DNA of 64,000 nt from Erythrophleum ivorense (lineage: Eukaryota > Streptophyta > Magnoliopsida > Fabales > Fabaceae). Below, in pieces: positions 27,398 to 39,800 of the stretch (the stretch's first letter is position 1; each line of letters starts with the position of its first letter). The notes under the pieces are model-generated. The model saw only the letters and a list, made by a program, of their open reading frames with translations, was not told the origin of the DNA and made no database searches. The stretch lies in assembly GCA_026724425.1 (NCBI GenBank), contig JAIUCV010000345.1:806001-870000 (forward strand), given 5' to 3'. A program made the position numbers and the translations under genes.

Positions 27398-27420
<23 letters not shown>
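27040..27420. repeat. Cryptically simple alternating purine-pyrimidine region
   Basis: A mosaic of ATAC, CATG, TGTA and TGCA steps, with (TA)n runs at 27221-27246 and 27396-27416. AAATGCTTGTAAACA occurs twice, near 27153 and 27273. The three overlapping minus-strand ORFs rich in Tyr, Ile, His and Cys are products of this composition and not genes. Such sequence can form Z-DNA or cruciforms. Confidence 0.75.
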
Positions 27421-27428
<8 letters not shown>

Positions 27429-28528
27429 TTATGCATAAAAAATTTTATAATTGCTATAATTATTGAAACAAAAAAATTTAAAATACTAGAATTTTGCATT
27501 GCAACAAATGAAATATTTTGCATTTTAAATTTGATAAAATTTAGAATGCCACAATCAAATCACAAGTTTAGTGTGTCACATGAAAGATATTTATGGGTAA
27601 TTATTGGGGGCAAAGATAGCTTAATGAGTATTGAGCTTTTTAAGGAATACTTTTCCTATGAAAATAATTAAGCTCTCTCCCTTTCCATAAACAAAGTATC
27701 TTACCGTAGGCTTCTAGATTAGATAATTAATTCTCACAAAAGCAAAAGCTTTGAAGGAGAAGGAGAGTGTGAATAGTTATTACAAGATTTTATGTTCAAA
27801 TCTTTATTCTGTGTAAATAATTAATTAATAATAATAATATCACAATCATCACAAGATATGAGAGGAATGTGAAATAGTTTTTTTTTTAATCTGCTTCATT
27901 TGCTATGGCTTTTGGTGCTTCAATCCAAACCAATTCTTTTTGCTTTTTCTTTTTCTCTTTCAATTTTCAAAGATAAAGGAGGGAAGTCATGAAAGATAAA
28001 GATAACTGATAAAGCTTGAGATATTTTGAGTTCTGACATGATGCAGCAGATGAGGAAGTATAACTGTTGGCACTTTCTTGGTCTAAGGTTCCAAAAGCTG
28101 CCATGTGGTCAAGTTGAAGATACACGTTTGCGGTGCATATCAAAATTCTTATAGATTCTCTTCTTTGCACTTAATTACACCTTATAGGCTTATAGTGGCT
28201 TTTTATTTATCCAAACGTATCTAGATGGGACCCAAATTTTGTTCTATGAAAAGAGCTTGACATGATTTTGATGTATATGTGATCAGTACTATAGGTCGCA
28301 AAAGGAACCAAAAATAACTCATGCACGACCACTAACATCGTATATCTCACAAGTGACAAGTTTTTCATTTTTTGGACAAAACTTAGGGTATGTTGGGGAG
28401 TTGGAAGGAGGAAGAATCTAAAAATTGAAAGGGATGAAAAGGAATTGGGAAAGTAGTTTTTAAATGATAATTTTTTTTTCTCTTAGTTTGAGAAAATTTT
28501 TTTATTGAAATTAAATTGAGGGAACTTA
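27421..28528. other. Intergenic, no gene supported
   Basis: AT-rich DNA. A short purine-rich stretch at about 28390-28460 resembles MITE ends. Otherwise nothing can be named. Confidence 0.4.
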
Positions 28529-28901
28529 AAAATTTAAGGAAAAATCACATATAATCCTTCATCTATAGTATAATTACAATTTTGATATATAAACTTTAAA
28601 CATAATACTTTTCCCCCTTTGTTACAAAAAATAACATTACATATTAGTTAAAACTAACGGTTAAAAAAATCACATGATACATTATTTCTCGAAAATTATC
28701 TTCACCAATTTGCCCCATGCATGATTTTTTTGATATGCATGTCTCCCAAATTTTCAATTTCTGAGACTTCAATTTTAATTGATTTGTGATATTATTACAT
28801 TTTATGATAATTTAGGATTGTAAAGTGTTACGGTTTAAAATTAGCATACCAAAGTTGTACTATAGTTTATAAGGGTTATACGTAGTTTCTCCAAAATATA
28901 A
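28529..28901. mobile_element. 355-bp MITE with 9-bp target duplication (Mutator-like)
   Basis: The element is 28538-28892. Its left end GGAAAAATCACATATAATCC and inverted right end GGAGAAACTACGTATAACCC are clearly related, and the similarity continues through CTATAGTA and TTTGATAT / TTTGGTAT for about 50 bp. It is flanked by AAAATTTAA (28529-28537) and AAAATATAA (28893-28901), 8 of 9 identical. The 9-bp length fits a Mutator-like element. The interior is noncoding. Confidence 0.7.
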
Positions 28902-28943
28902 AAGAACAAAGACTTTGAACTTTTTTTTTTTTTGAAGGTTAAA

Positions 28944-29352
28944 GGCATGTTTGGATAGAAGATAATAGAAGGAAAGAGAAGAAAAGGTTTCGTTAAAATA
29001 TCTCCTTTGTTTTGAAGTTTATTACAAGGAATGGATAAGAGTGGAGACTTTTAACTAACCTTCAAAAGCCTTCCTCCATTTATAATTTTAACCTACTGAA
29101 TTTAAAAAATTATAGAGAAAAGGCTTTCTGAAAGGAAGGAAAGGAAAATTACTATATAACCTTCTCTTTCCCTTCTTCAATTCTTTTTTCTTTAGCTTAT
29201 TCTTTTTTTTCCCCTCCAAACTTCGAAACAAATCCTTAAATGAAAATCCTTCATATATTCCCTGCCGCCTTTTTCTTTTAATGATTCCCAAGGAAAGGGA
29301 TTAATAAACCTTCCTTTTTCTTCTCCTTCATTATTTTCCATCCAAATATACC
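28944..29352. mobile_element. 409-bp foldback MITE with GTTTGGAT-type ends
   Basis: The left end GGCATGTTTGGATAGAAGAT and inverted right end GGTATATTTGGATGGAAAAT pair closely, then both arms continue as AATAGAAGGAAAGAGAAG / AATGAAGGAGAAGAAAAAG. No convincing target duplication is visible. The 67-codon minus-strand ORF inside is a by-product of the purine-rich arms. Confidence 0.65.
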
Positions 29353-29849
29353 TTGAAATACAATTTTTAATATATTTGTTATTAAATTCTCAAATAAAAA
29401 TATGATAGTTTGGATTGATTGACTATTCCAAAAAGATCTTTCACACATTATTTATGTTTATATAAAAAATTCTCGTAATCGATAACTAAGAAACTTTGCC
29501 TAAATTTCTTCTCTATTTATTGTTTCTGCCATGTCTTCCCATCACTCTCTTTGAAGACCCTTCATGGTATGAACTAAGCATGAAAATGGTGGTGTGCCGT
29601 TTTGAGGGAACAAGCTCCACTAGGGCATTTTTCCTTTTTGTGGTACACTTAGAGCCCTATTTGCCTTTATGCTAGGCTCACGGGTTATAGCCAGGCACTT
29701 CAACTTTAACAATAATGGAGACAAATTGAATGGTGTTCGTGATTTGAGGGTGGTCCTAAAAGTCTAAAATCCAAAGAGATCAGACGTAGTCGTGGTGAAA
29801 AACTGAAAATAACATCAGCAATAGTTAATAGTTATTACATCATATCTTC
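29353..29849. other. Intergenic, nothing seen
   Basis: No gene, repeat or RNA feature that I can support. Confidence 0.4.
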
Positions 29850-30706
29850 CGGTGGTGGAGCCAGGACCTTGAGTTAAGGGTTTTAAAAAAAAAATTCTTT
29901 TTATCCATTTTATTCCAAAAAAATTATATTTTTATAGTGTATTATTTAAATAAATTTTTTTAAAACTTTTAAATTAAACTCAATGAAATTAAATCACTTC
30001 CTAACTTTTCCTTTACTAAATTTATAAACAAATTTAAATTTAGATGAACAATGTCTTAAAAATTACGCTTTATATTAATACCAACAATTTTATTACCTAC
30101 ATGAGGACATAATTTTTTATCTACTTAATACTTATGTAATGTATAACAATAATACACTAAAAATATATATCATCACTCAACAACATCATAATAATTAAAT
30201 AAAAAGCTTAGAAATATCATTTAAAAAAAGTTTATCTGATTAAAATATAAAAATTTATCATTGTCTATTTCAAAAATCTATATCTACAAAGCAAGATAAA
30301 TACTATTTTATTCAACAATTTTTCAAAAAGTTTTGAAGCATTTTCAAAGAACAGCTAAAAATAATATGTTGCCATTTAAATTAGATTATATTCTATTCAA
30401 CTATTATTGTAGAACTATTAATTAGAAAAATATATCAAAGATATACATAGATTAAATATAAATAAAAAAATTAAAAGAAATATTAGGCATGGGGTAATAG
30501 GAGAAGAGAGCAGCACTATGTCAAGTCTAAGAAGCTAAGGGCAATTTAAGAGGGGGGAAAAAAAGAAGAAGAAAAAGTGAGAGAGAAAAGAGAAAAGAGG
30601 AGAAAGGTAAGAATAAAATAGAAAAGTAAGAAAGAAAATAAAAGAAAAGTTAAAAAAAACAAATATAAATTCAGTGAATTCAATTTAAAATGTCAAATAA
30701 TATATG

Positions 30707-30769
<63 letters not shown>

Positions 30770-30890
30770 GTCCAATGAGTTCAAAATTTTAAAAGATGTA
30801 AAGATATAATATTAAAATTCAATGATATATATATATATATATATAATTTCTACAAATTTGATGGGGGTGCAATACGCTTATGATGTCATA
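29850..30890. repeat. Possible transposon remnant with GGTGGAGCCAGGA-type end
   Basis: GGTGGTGGAGCCAGGACCTT near 29852 followed by GAGTTAAGGGTTTT resembles a widespread plant repeat end (GGGGCGGAGCCAGGA...). Near 30862, GATGGGGGTGCAATACGC resembles the region close to the other end of such repeats. A related GAGCGGAGGCAGAAATTTTA is found twice at 42.9-43.1 kb. The interior is AT-rich and noncoding, and both edges are inferred. Confidence 0.35.
30705..30766. repeat. Compound microsatellite (TA)n(GA)n
   Basis: About 10 TA units run directly into about 20 GA units (30726-30766). Another (AT)n run lies at 30824-30844. Confidence 0.95.
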
Positions 30891-33047
30891 GGGGCTTTAA
30901 TTTCCTTTCAAAACTTCAGAAACACATGTTTATATTCAATTCATATATCAGACACTCATATAAGTTTGTCTGCTTACAATAACAAGGGACTAATCCCTCA
31001 TTATTAGGGTGAGAATTTTTTACCATTTAATTGTGGGATACAGCTAAAAATTAGTAATCTTTCACTAGCCTCTCTCTATATAGAGTCTCTCTCTATATAA
31101 GAAGGATTAACAAGAGATTAATAATCCCTAGCTATTTTATTTTTTCCTTATAATGCTTTGTTATGTTATAATATTATTATCTATATATCATATTGGTGTT
31201 TAGATCAGTATCTATGCTTTTTAGTTAAAAACTACCATCATAATCTATTTGGGAGATATGGTGGATCAGAAAAGTGAGATTTGGATAAGAAGTCTGTTTG
31301 GCATCTTTCCTGGAACTGATTGATGAATGATGATCTAGTCATACCCCGTTAGTATCAATTCATGACCAAAAGCACATGAAGATATTTAATCACTCATATA
31401 ATAGCAGTAACTATATAGCTACATGGCGTTCATGTGGGATGTCTGCTCCATATAGTACATAATTAACATCTCATTTGGTGTCTTGAAGTGGAGGGAGATT
31501 GAAAGAATTCTTTTTTAATCCCAGTTTGGTAAAATGATTTTGTTTTAACGAGAAAAAAAAAATTATTTCTTATATATAAGTATGAGAATAGAAAATAATT
31601 ATTATGTCTAATTTATACAAAGTTTATTATGCTATTATTATCATTATTTTTCTTAATTAGAGATATGCAAGTCATACATATATATATATATATATTTAAT
31701 TCTAATATTTTTTTTATTTAACTAAACATATAAATGAAATAGTATTTTTATTTCTTTTTATATTATACTAAATGTAATTATTCTATTACATTCACATTAT
31801 CACTTTTTTTTTCTCTTCATACCTAATTTTATGTTGCATGATAATAGCACCACTTTACTGGTTTAGTGGTTTTGGGTTAATTAGCTATTAAAAATCTGCA
31901 AAACTTACTCAATTTGATGAGACGGCAAGGATGGAAAGCTCTGATTCTATATAAGATCACTTTAGCTAAAAATTTTAATTTATTAATGAATTTTATTTTT
32001 ATTAATATTTTTATCCAGCTCTATTTCTTATACGTAAATATACTTATTTTTTATTCTTTTAATTTACCTAAGTAGACACAACCTACCATACGAAAAGACT
32101 TGGACATGAAATTGAGAAGAATAATATGAGGCTGAAGGAAGAGGAAAAGAATTATGATTTTTTTCTTTTAGATAGGCAGTACTTATCTCATTATTTAATA
32201 GATAATACAATCACAAATTAAATCAATAATAAAATGCAATTTTAATGTGATAGAATCCCCTAAATCTTGTGTAGTGTAATTTATAAATGACATGATAAAC
32301 CCACAAGAATGCTTCAAAGGATGCATTCCATTAAGAATAGCAAAAATTTCTTAAATCTGGATATCCATGTAGGGACTTTCTCATTTGGAGAAAAAATCAG
32401 ATGGCGGAAATGGAAAGCAAGAAAGCACTCTTTACCTTCTGCACCCCGCATGGTTGCTACCCTTGCATTCCATGCCCTCATTTTTTTTAAATTATTATTA
32501 TTTTAATTATTAAAATTTGAAATTTTATAATATAAAAGTCTAATTTATTGATTTAATTATATAAATTATTTAATATATTCATATTTCTATGATTTATTAA
32601 TATAATGTATTATAATATTTTAATTTATATTAATTATGTTAAGATCCTAAATTAATTAGGCTTAGCCTATTTCAACCCATAATGCCTTTTTTTTTATTTG
32701 TTTTTGTTTTTTACCAAATCAGACCTGAACCTGGATACATTGTCTGGCCCATTAACTAAAACAGTTTATCAAATGCTATATTCCCTAGTTTTAAGTAAAA
32801 GGTCTTTTCTTGTTTGGGTCAAATATTTTCAAATCTAACTATGGAATTGACAAGGGACTCTTTTCCTTTGATCTCAGGGCCACTAAAGTCCAACCAAAAA
32901 ATTATAACTTGATAAGAGACTGATTTATAAAAAGAAATATAATAAGGAACGGGGCCAAGGCCCAAAGAAATGCAATAAGAGAAGTTTACGAAGTAAAGAG
33001 TTGGGATATCCGTATTACTGAAAAAAATAAATAAAGTAAATCAAACA
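30891..33047. other. Intergenic, no gene supported
   Basis: AT-rich DNA with short duplications such as CTCTCTCTATATA around 31070-31098 and an (AT)n run at 31677-31695. No protein motif seen. Confidence 0.5.
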
Positions 33048-33416
33048 AATCTTTTTTAATTTTGTTGAAATTATATGAATTTTTTATTTTTTAAAAAACA
33101 CACTTTTCACTATTTAAATTGAAAATTATATTATAATTTAATTTAATTTTAAATTTTGTAATTAAAATATTTTTCATTAACTTAAATATATTTTTATAAT
33201 TAAAGTATTTTCTTTTAGATCAAACAATTTAGAAGAGTGAATCTGATGCTAAGAAAATCTGAATTGTTTGATCTAAAAGAAAGTACTCTAATTATAAAAA
33301 TATATTTTGATTAATAAGAAGTATTTTAGTTCAAAAAATTTAAAATTAGACTACAATATATATTTTAAAATTAGAAATGAAATCCATATAATTTTAACAA
33401 AATTCAAAGAAGATCT
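33048..33416. repeat. Foldback element, long-arm family, copy 1
   Basis: Nearly the whole 369 bp is one imperfect palindrome. The inner arms are the best conserved: 33204-33229 (AGTATTTTCTTTTAGATCAA...) and 33262-33287 are inverted copies with one mismatch in 26, around a loop of about 32 bp. The outer arms pair AATTTTGTTGAAATTATATG with CATATAATTTTAACAAAATT. Transcribed, it would make one long hairpin. Confidence 0.8.
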
Positions 33417-36400
33417 AGATAATTATTAAAAATATAACATATTGACATGTGAGAGGACCTATATTTTTTTATATTAAAAGGTTGGAACTCTTAACATTGT
33501 TTATATTTTTAGTTCATTTTTAATAGCTAGACTATCCCAAATGGCTAAGGTTAACTGCATTTGGTTTTGTGCAAAATAAAGAAATTCTTTCTATATAATT
33601 ATATATAATGTTTATCATACTTTTATAATCATCATTCATTATTACTTAATAATATTTATCTTTTTAAAATAAAATTAAAGTAAATACAAATTTTTTTTCT
33701 TATCCACAAAATCACATTTCATATATATTTTCCGTTCCATTCTTGGCACATATATCTGTGTGTGATGAATAGGATTGGGCTCCCTCTCCTTATGTACAAA
33801 GTCATGAAACTCATAGTGGTTGTAGACTGTGGTTGGCAGTGGCAGTGGGTTAGGTAGCTGGGCCGGATAGAATTGGGTCAACCCTCTGTCTTCATATGGG
33901 CTTCTAACATGCAAGCCTGCTACTTCATGGGTATTTTCTTTTGTCAACACCCAATGGGCATTGCTCCAATCCCATCACAACCCGGCCTCAATTCTCTCTC
34001 CTCTTTTTTTTTTAATATAAAAGAGGAAGATCCAACTTAATACTTTTTACTCAAAGAAGAAAACCATTTAGCATGTACTATATTCTCTTTGCAATTGGAA
34101 AATAATTATTTCTTCTCATAATTATTTTTTATTATTCGTGAAATTTTAATGTGGACTTTTGCAACCTCATTATATACTTCTCGTGAACTTACGAGTTCAA
34201 GATATATAATCTTTACCTTTTCGTTTTTCATCTTTTAGGTTTTTTCTTTATTACAAATACTTTAGATTCCAGGCTTTAGTCTCAATTTGAGAAAGGCTTC
34301 TCTTTTGAAGTTTTAATTATGAATGTATATGTTTCATTAGTATCCCAAAAAAAAAAGCGTCATCCACCGAACCACTTCACTCCATCCACCCACCTTTATT
34401 TTGACATAAAATAATTACCTTATTTAATTTCAAAGTACACTTCGTTCTTTTTCTTTTTTAATAGAATACTTCGGTCTTGTTTATTTTATTTTAGAACTTT
34501 TAATAAATGATCTTGAATCTTATACCAATAAAAGCTCCTACTGACATTTAATATTTGGATAACTTAAGATTTTCTTTCTCTAGAGATATTTAAATTTAAT
34601 CATATCTTCTATTTTGAAAATATATAGTTCATTACTCTTAAAAAAAAACAATGCATTACAGATATCTCCTTGCAATAAAAAATAAGATATAATTATATTA
34701 ATTTTAACCAAAATACTCCTTTATTTATTATTTATATAATATAAAAAGTATTAAATATATATTTGACTAGTATGAAATATTTATTTTTAAAATTTAACAA
34801 ATGGTAAATTGATTTAATAAAATAATTATAAAAATAAAAAAATTCACAATATATTTTTTAAAGTTAACTAATTTATGAATTGTCATACCCATAATATAAT
34901 TGCATAGCACTAAAAAAAGAAAAATTTTGATTTTCAAAAACAAAAATCAAATGAAATAGAGTTATTATCAAAATTTTAATTTTAAAAAGACAAAACTTTA
35001 AAAAAACTATTTTTAAAAAAATGGTTTACAAAAAAGAAATGAATTCAAACATCGATTATGCGTGAGAAAAGTATTAAACATTCCACAGTATATGATCATC
35101 GTAAATTAATTGTACAAAATTAATATAATATTAATCTTATTTTAACTTTCTTAACAATTACGTGCAAAAATTAAGAAAAGAAAAGAAATAAGAAAAGGAA
35201 ATAAAAAGAAAAAAAATATTTATTTGTAAGAGTGGATTTGATCTAAAATAAAAGTTAAGAGCCTATGTACCTTATGAAAATGATCAAAATTCATGTAATT
35301 TGACTTGGTAGAAAGTAGTGTTAGTTGGTGTTTTTTAATTTTGTGAAAAGATAAAAAAAGTAAAAATTATTTTTGTCTTTCGTAAACAAAATGACTTTAA
35401 AATTTATTTGTGTGTTTTAATTTGTAAAAATTAAGTTAATATCACTTTTTTACTTTTTACTCTTTTTATTTTTTTATTTTTTTGAGGAAAAGAAAATTTT
35501 AGAAAAATTCACAAATCTACGAAAGAGGAAATTAACTGGTTTTTTATTTATTTAGTTTTATTTTCATTTGTTTATGGAGTAAAACTTTTGGGTTATTTAA
35601 AATTTTAAAACATTAACCTTTGAATTTGAAAAAAAAATTGAGAGATTAACATGGAACTTTAAGACATTATTTTTGTGTTTTGACTATTGTAAAATTTTTT
35701 TTGGCAACTTTTTGTAATTTTTTAAAAAGAGAATTTGAATAAAATATTCTTACAAAAAAGGAAACTTATTTGATTTTTCATTAAAATCTAATATTTGAAT
35801 CTCCTTTGAACATTTTTCTATTTTTTATTTGATCTTAAGAGAAATTAATTTGATTTTTTACAAATTATTTTTTTGAACTCCTTTTTTAATCTTAAAAAAA
35901 ATACATTTTATTTTTCAAAAAATATATATTTTTTGAATCCTTTTAGAATTTTTTTCTTTTTTTCTTAAATATTTTGAAAACAAAATTAATTGAATTTGAG
36001 TTGTTGGAATCTAAAATTTATTAAAATATAATTACACGTTCTAACAAGTATTCATGGAGACTTATTGTAACATATAATCTTTTGGTTGAGCCCTATATAT
36101 ATGAAAAAATGAAAAATCTCACATGGTCAATCTAAAAATAAGAAATAAAATAAAATAAAATATAAAAATAGAAAGTATTTACAATGATACATAACTTGTG
36201 ATTGTGTGTGTTTGTGTTTAGTCAAAAATCATATCATTTCAAACGTATATTTGCAAAAAGTCACTAAATAAAGTATGAAAGCATCATGTTGGAATCTCTC
36301 GTATGCTTTTACATTTCTCTGCTTTTATATGCTATTCTTGTTAACCCCATTGCATAAATTGGCATTTGTTCACATGTCAAACAAACAAGACGTTAGGTAG

Positions 36401-36874
36401 GAACACTCACGCATCTACAAGTCAAATATGAGAATAAAACATTGAGGATTGGTATTGAAATGACTTACAACTTACAACAGGACTGTGAGACAAGGATGAT
36501 AATGCGAAAGCATTAACAAAAATCAAATCAATAAATTCAAGTGCAAATTCAACGTATCACCCCACAAGCATCAATTCATCAACCACTTAAGCTTTCAAAA
36601 GGCAGCAAAATTATGAACTTATAATCACATCATACAAACAAACGAAGATGAAATTAACCAATCAAAGCAATTAATAATATCATGGACAGTTCATTAAAAC
36701 CAAGTCTATAGTACAGTGAAAATAAGGCATGGAAACAAGTCTTCAACATTAAACCCAAATGATCATTTAAGCAATCTATCATCCTAGAGCATAATTAAAA
36801 GAAAACTTCTAACTCTTCAACAAGCTAGCACACATTTTCACAACACCCAGTGGGCAATTCCAACAAAGCTTAAA
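33417..36874. other. Intergenic, no gene supported
   Basis: The 91-codon minus-strand ORF at 33675-33950 lies in a locally GC-richer patch, but I recognise no domain. Around 34700-34880 is a sequence (TATTAAATATATATTTGACT and neighbours) similar to the repeats at 41.77 and 54.45 kb. The rest is A/T-rich without signals. Confidence 0.5.
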
Positions 36875-39800
36875 CTCATATTCAATGAAGCATGGATACA
36901 GCATTTCTGGAGGCGTACCTATATTGGATACATATCCAATATGGATACACATATCGTATGGGTACAAAAGTACCCGTATGTTTTTTTTTTTCTTCCATAC
37001 ATTTCGAAAACGTTTTTTTCGTACCAAAATGTTTCGGAACGGCTGCAAAACAGCTTCGAAATGTAACGACGCCTTTTTCTGCTTCATTAACCTGGCCTCC
37101 TGATTCGTCAAACTTGTCACTTCTCCTCGCCTCTGGTTCTCTGGATTGCTATTGCGTCTCGCCTTGCATTGCTCATCTCCTCGCATCGCCTCACCATCTT
37201 CTCTAGATTGATTGGTTTCTCTCTGAATGTTCTTTTTTTTTTAATTATGATACATTCTAAAATTGAAGCTTGATTGCAAATATGATTTTTTAGGCATATA
37301 CTTCTGCTTCGTTGATTTATTATGCTTCTGCTCCATTGGGATTGACTCTTGCTCATTTTTTATTATGCTTCTGCTTCTGCTTCATATTTTATTTGTTAAT
37401 TTTCTTTATTCCTTATGCATTATTTTGTAAAAACTATCTGTCTAAGTTGCTGAAAATTAAATCAAAATTTATTCTAGACATTCATGATTATTAATATAAT
37501 ATCAAAGCTTGAAAAAAATTTCATGTGATTAGCATGCAGATATATAAGATAGATATCCAAAAGAAAAGTTATAAGATTCCTTTAATGAAATTCCATCCCA
37601 CCTCTGTTCCAACATGACCACATAAGGAAAAAAGTGTTGTTATTCTTCTTTTCTTAACAATGAAACACATATTGTTAACTAATAATATACTTAGTTTTTG
37701 TGTTTATTTATCTAAAAAAAATTTGGCTTTTTCAGAAATGATATTGTAATGAGTAGGATTGTTCTATATGCACTAGTATAATATACATTAGTCTTGTTGT
37801 TGTTTCTCCATTATAGGTATTATGGCAACTAGAAGTTCTAGTTCTGCTAGTAATCCTAGGCCCACTACTTCTGTTGAATATTGTTCTAGTAGTGTTCTCT
37901 AAAAAGAGGGAACTCCTTTATGGGCTTATGTAACTTTGATTGTTAGAAGTAAAGAAGGAGAAATTGCTAATCCTGGTGAAAACAAATATTGGAAGTGTAA
38001 TTCTTGTAACCGTGAATTTCAAGGATCTTATTTTAGAGTTAAGTGACATTTGTTGAGAGTATCTGGTAAAGGAATTTCTACCTATCCGAAAGTTGATGCT
38101 TGCTGTTTAGCAGAGATGAAAAATTTGCAAGAGGAGGCTGAGAATAGATTAAAACCAAAAGAAGTGTCATTACCACCACCAGCTAGAAGCTTATCTCCTT
38201 TAGGTGTTCAAAGTGAGTATAATCAAGGAAAAAAGAGAGCAATTGGTGCTTTGGAAAAAGCCTTCTACCAAACAACTAGGAAAAATTTGTGTGCAAAAAT
38301 TGCTAGAATGTTTTATTCTGGTAGTTTATTTTTTAATTTGGCACACAATCCATATTACATTAGTTCTTATTAATATGCTACAAATAATGTGATTTATGGT
38401 TTTAAACCTCCTAGTTAGAATACACTAAGAGGCGCTTTGTTGCAACAAAAAAGGACAAATGTTAAAAGGTTGCTTAAACCAATAAAAGGGACTTGAAGTG
38501 AGAAAGGAGTAAGTATTGTAACAGATGGATAAACTCATGTATAGTGAAGGCCATTAATTAATTTTATAGCTGTATCTAATGGGGGTCCTATTTTTTTTTA
38601 AGGTAATTGATGGGACTAAAGAATATAAAGACAAATTCTACATAGCTGAGTTGATAAAATACGCAATTGAAGAGGTAAAACCTCAAAATGTGGTTTAAAT
38701 TATTACTGACAATGCTCTGTTTGTAAAGTTGCTGGTAAGATTATTGAGGTTGAGTATTCTCACATTTTTTAGACACCATGTGTTGTCCACACGCTCAATC
38801 TTGCGTTGAAAAATATATGTGCAGCTAAAAATACTAAGGCAAATGAATTAGTATATGAAAAATGTCATTGGATTACTCAAATCAGAGATGATGTAATTTT
38901 TATTAGAACTTTCATCATAAATCATTCCATGAGGTTGGTCATTTTTAATGAATTTGTGTCCTTGAAATTGCTTGACATTGCTGAGACTAGGTTTGCCTTA
39001 ACCATTGTGATGCTAAAAAGGTTTAGACTCATAAAAATGTCTCTTTGCATTATGGTAATTAGTGATGAATGGAATATATATAAAGAGGATGATGTTGGAA
39101 ATGCTAATACTATTGAAAAGTTAGTTTTTGACGACTCTTGGTGGGATAAGATTAATTACATCATCTCTTTCACAAAACTTGTTTATGATATGCTTAGATT
39201 TTGTGATATAGATAAGCTTACACTTCACTTGATTTATGATATGTGGGATTCAATGATAGAACAAGTGAAGGTATCAATATGTAAATATGAGAAAAAGGAA
39301 CTTTCTGAACATTCAAGATTTTATGAAGTTGTGTATGGAATTATAATTGATCGTTAGACAAAAAGTTGTACACCACTCTATTGCCTTACTCATTCATTGA
39401 ATCCTAGGTAAGTTATATTAATATTTCATACTTATATTGTTGATGTTCTTTCCACATTTAATTTTGTGCTAAATAAGTCTAATTCTCATTGTTTTTATTG
39501 CATATTATATAGGTATTACACTCCTCAATGGCTTATCGTGGCACCAAATAGAGTTCCTCCTCATTTAGATGCTGAAATTTCAATCGAGATAACCAAATGC
39601 TTTAATATGTATTTTAAAGATTCTAGGGAGATAAAATTAGTCCTTCAAGAGTTTTCAATGTTTTGTGGAACTTCATATGCATATTCATTATTTGATTTTT
39701 TACAAGATAGGTGGAATTTGGAGCCTAAAGATTGGTGGTTAAATTATGGTTCTTCAACCCCAATACTCCAACGTAAAGCTTCTTCATCAACCATGTTTAT

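Noticed and set aside
27610..27810. SINE-like GATAGCTTAATGAG ... TTCAAATCT
   Set aside because: The two boxes are about 180 bp apart, far more than in tRNA-derived promoters.
33675..33950. 91-codon minus-strand ORF in a GC-richer patch
   Set aside because: No domain, no clean splice or promoter context, and no link to the doubtful gene at 40.4-41.1 kb could be shown.
36809..37206. ORFs of 104-125 codons on both strands at the left hAT end
   Set aside because: They cross the transposon boundary and its subterminal repeats. Both strands are open by chance.
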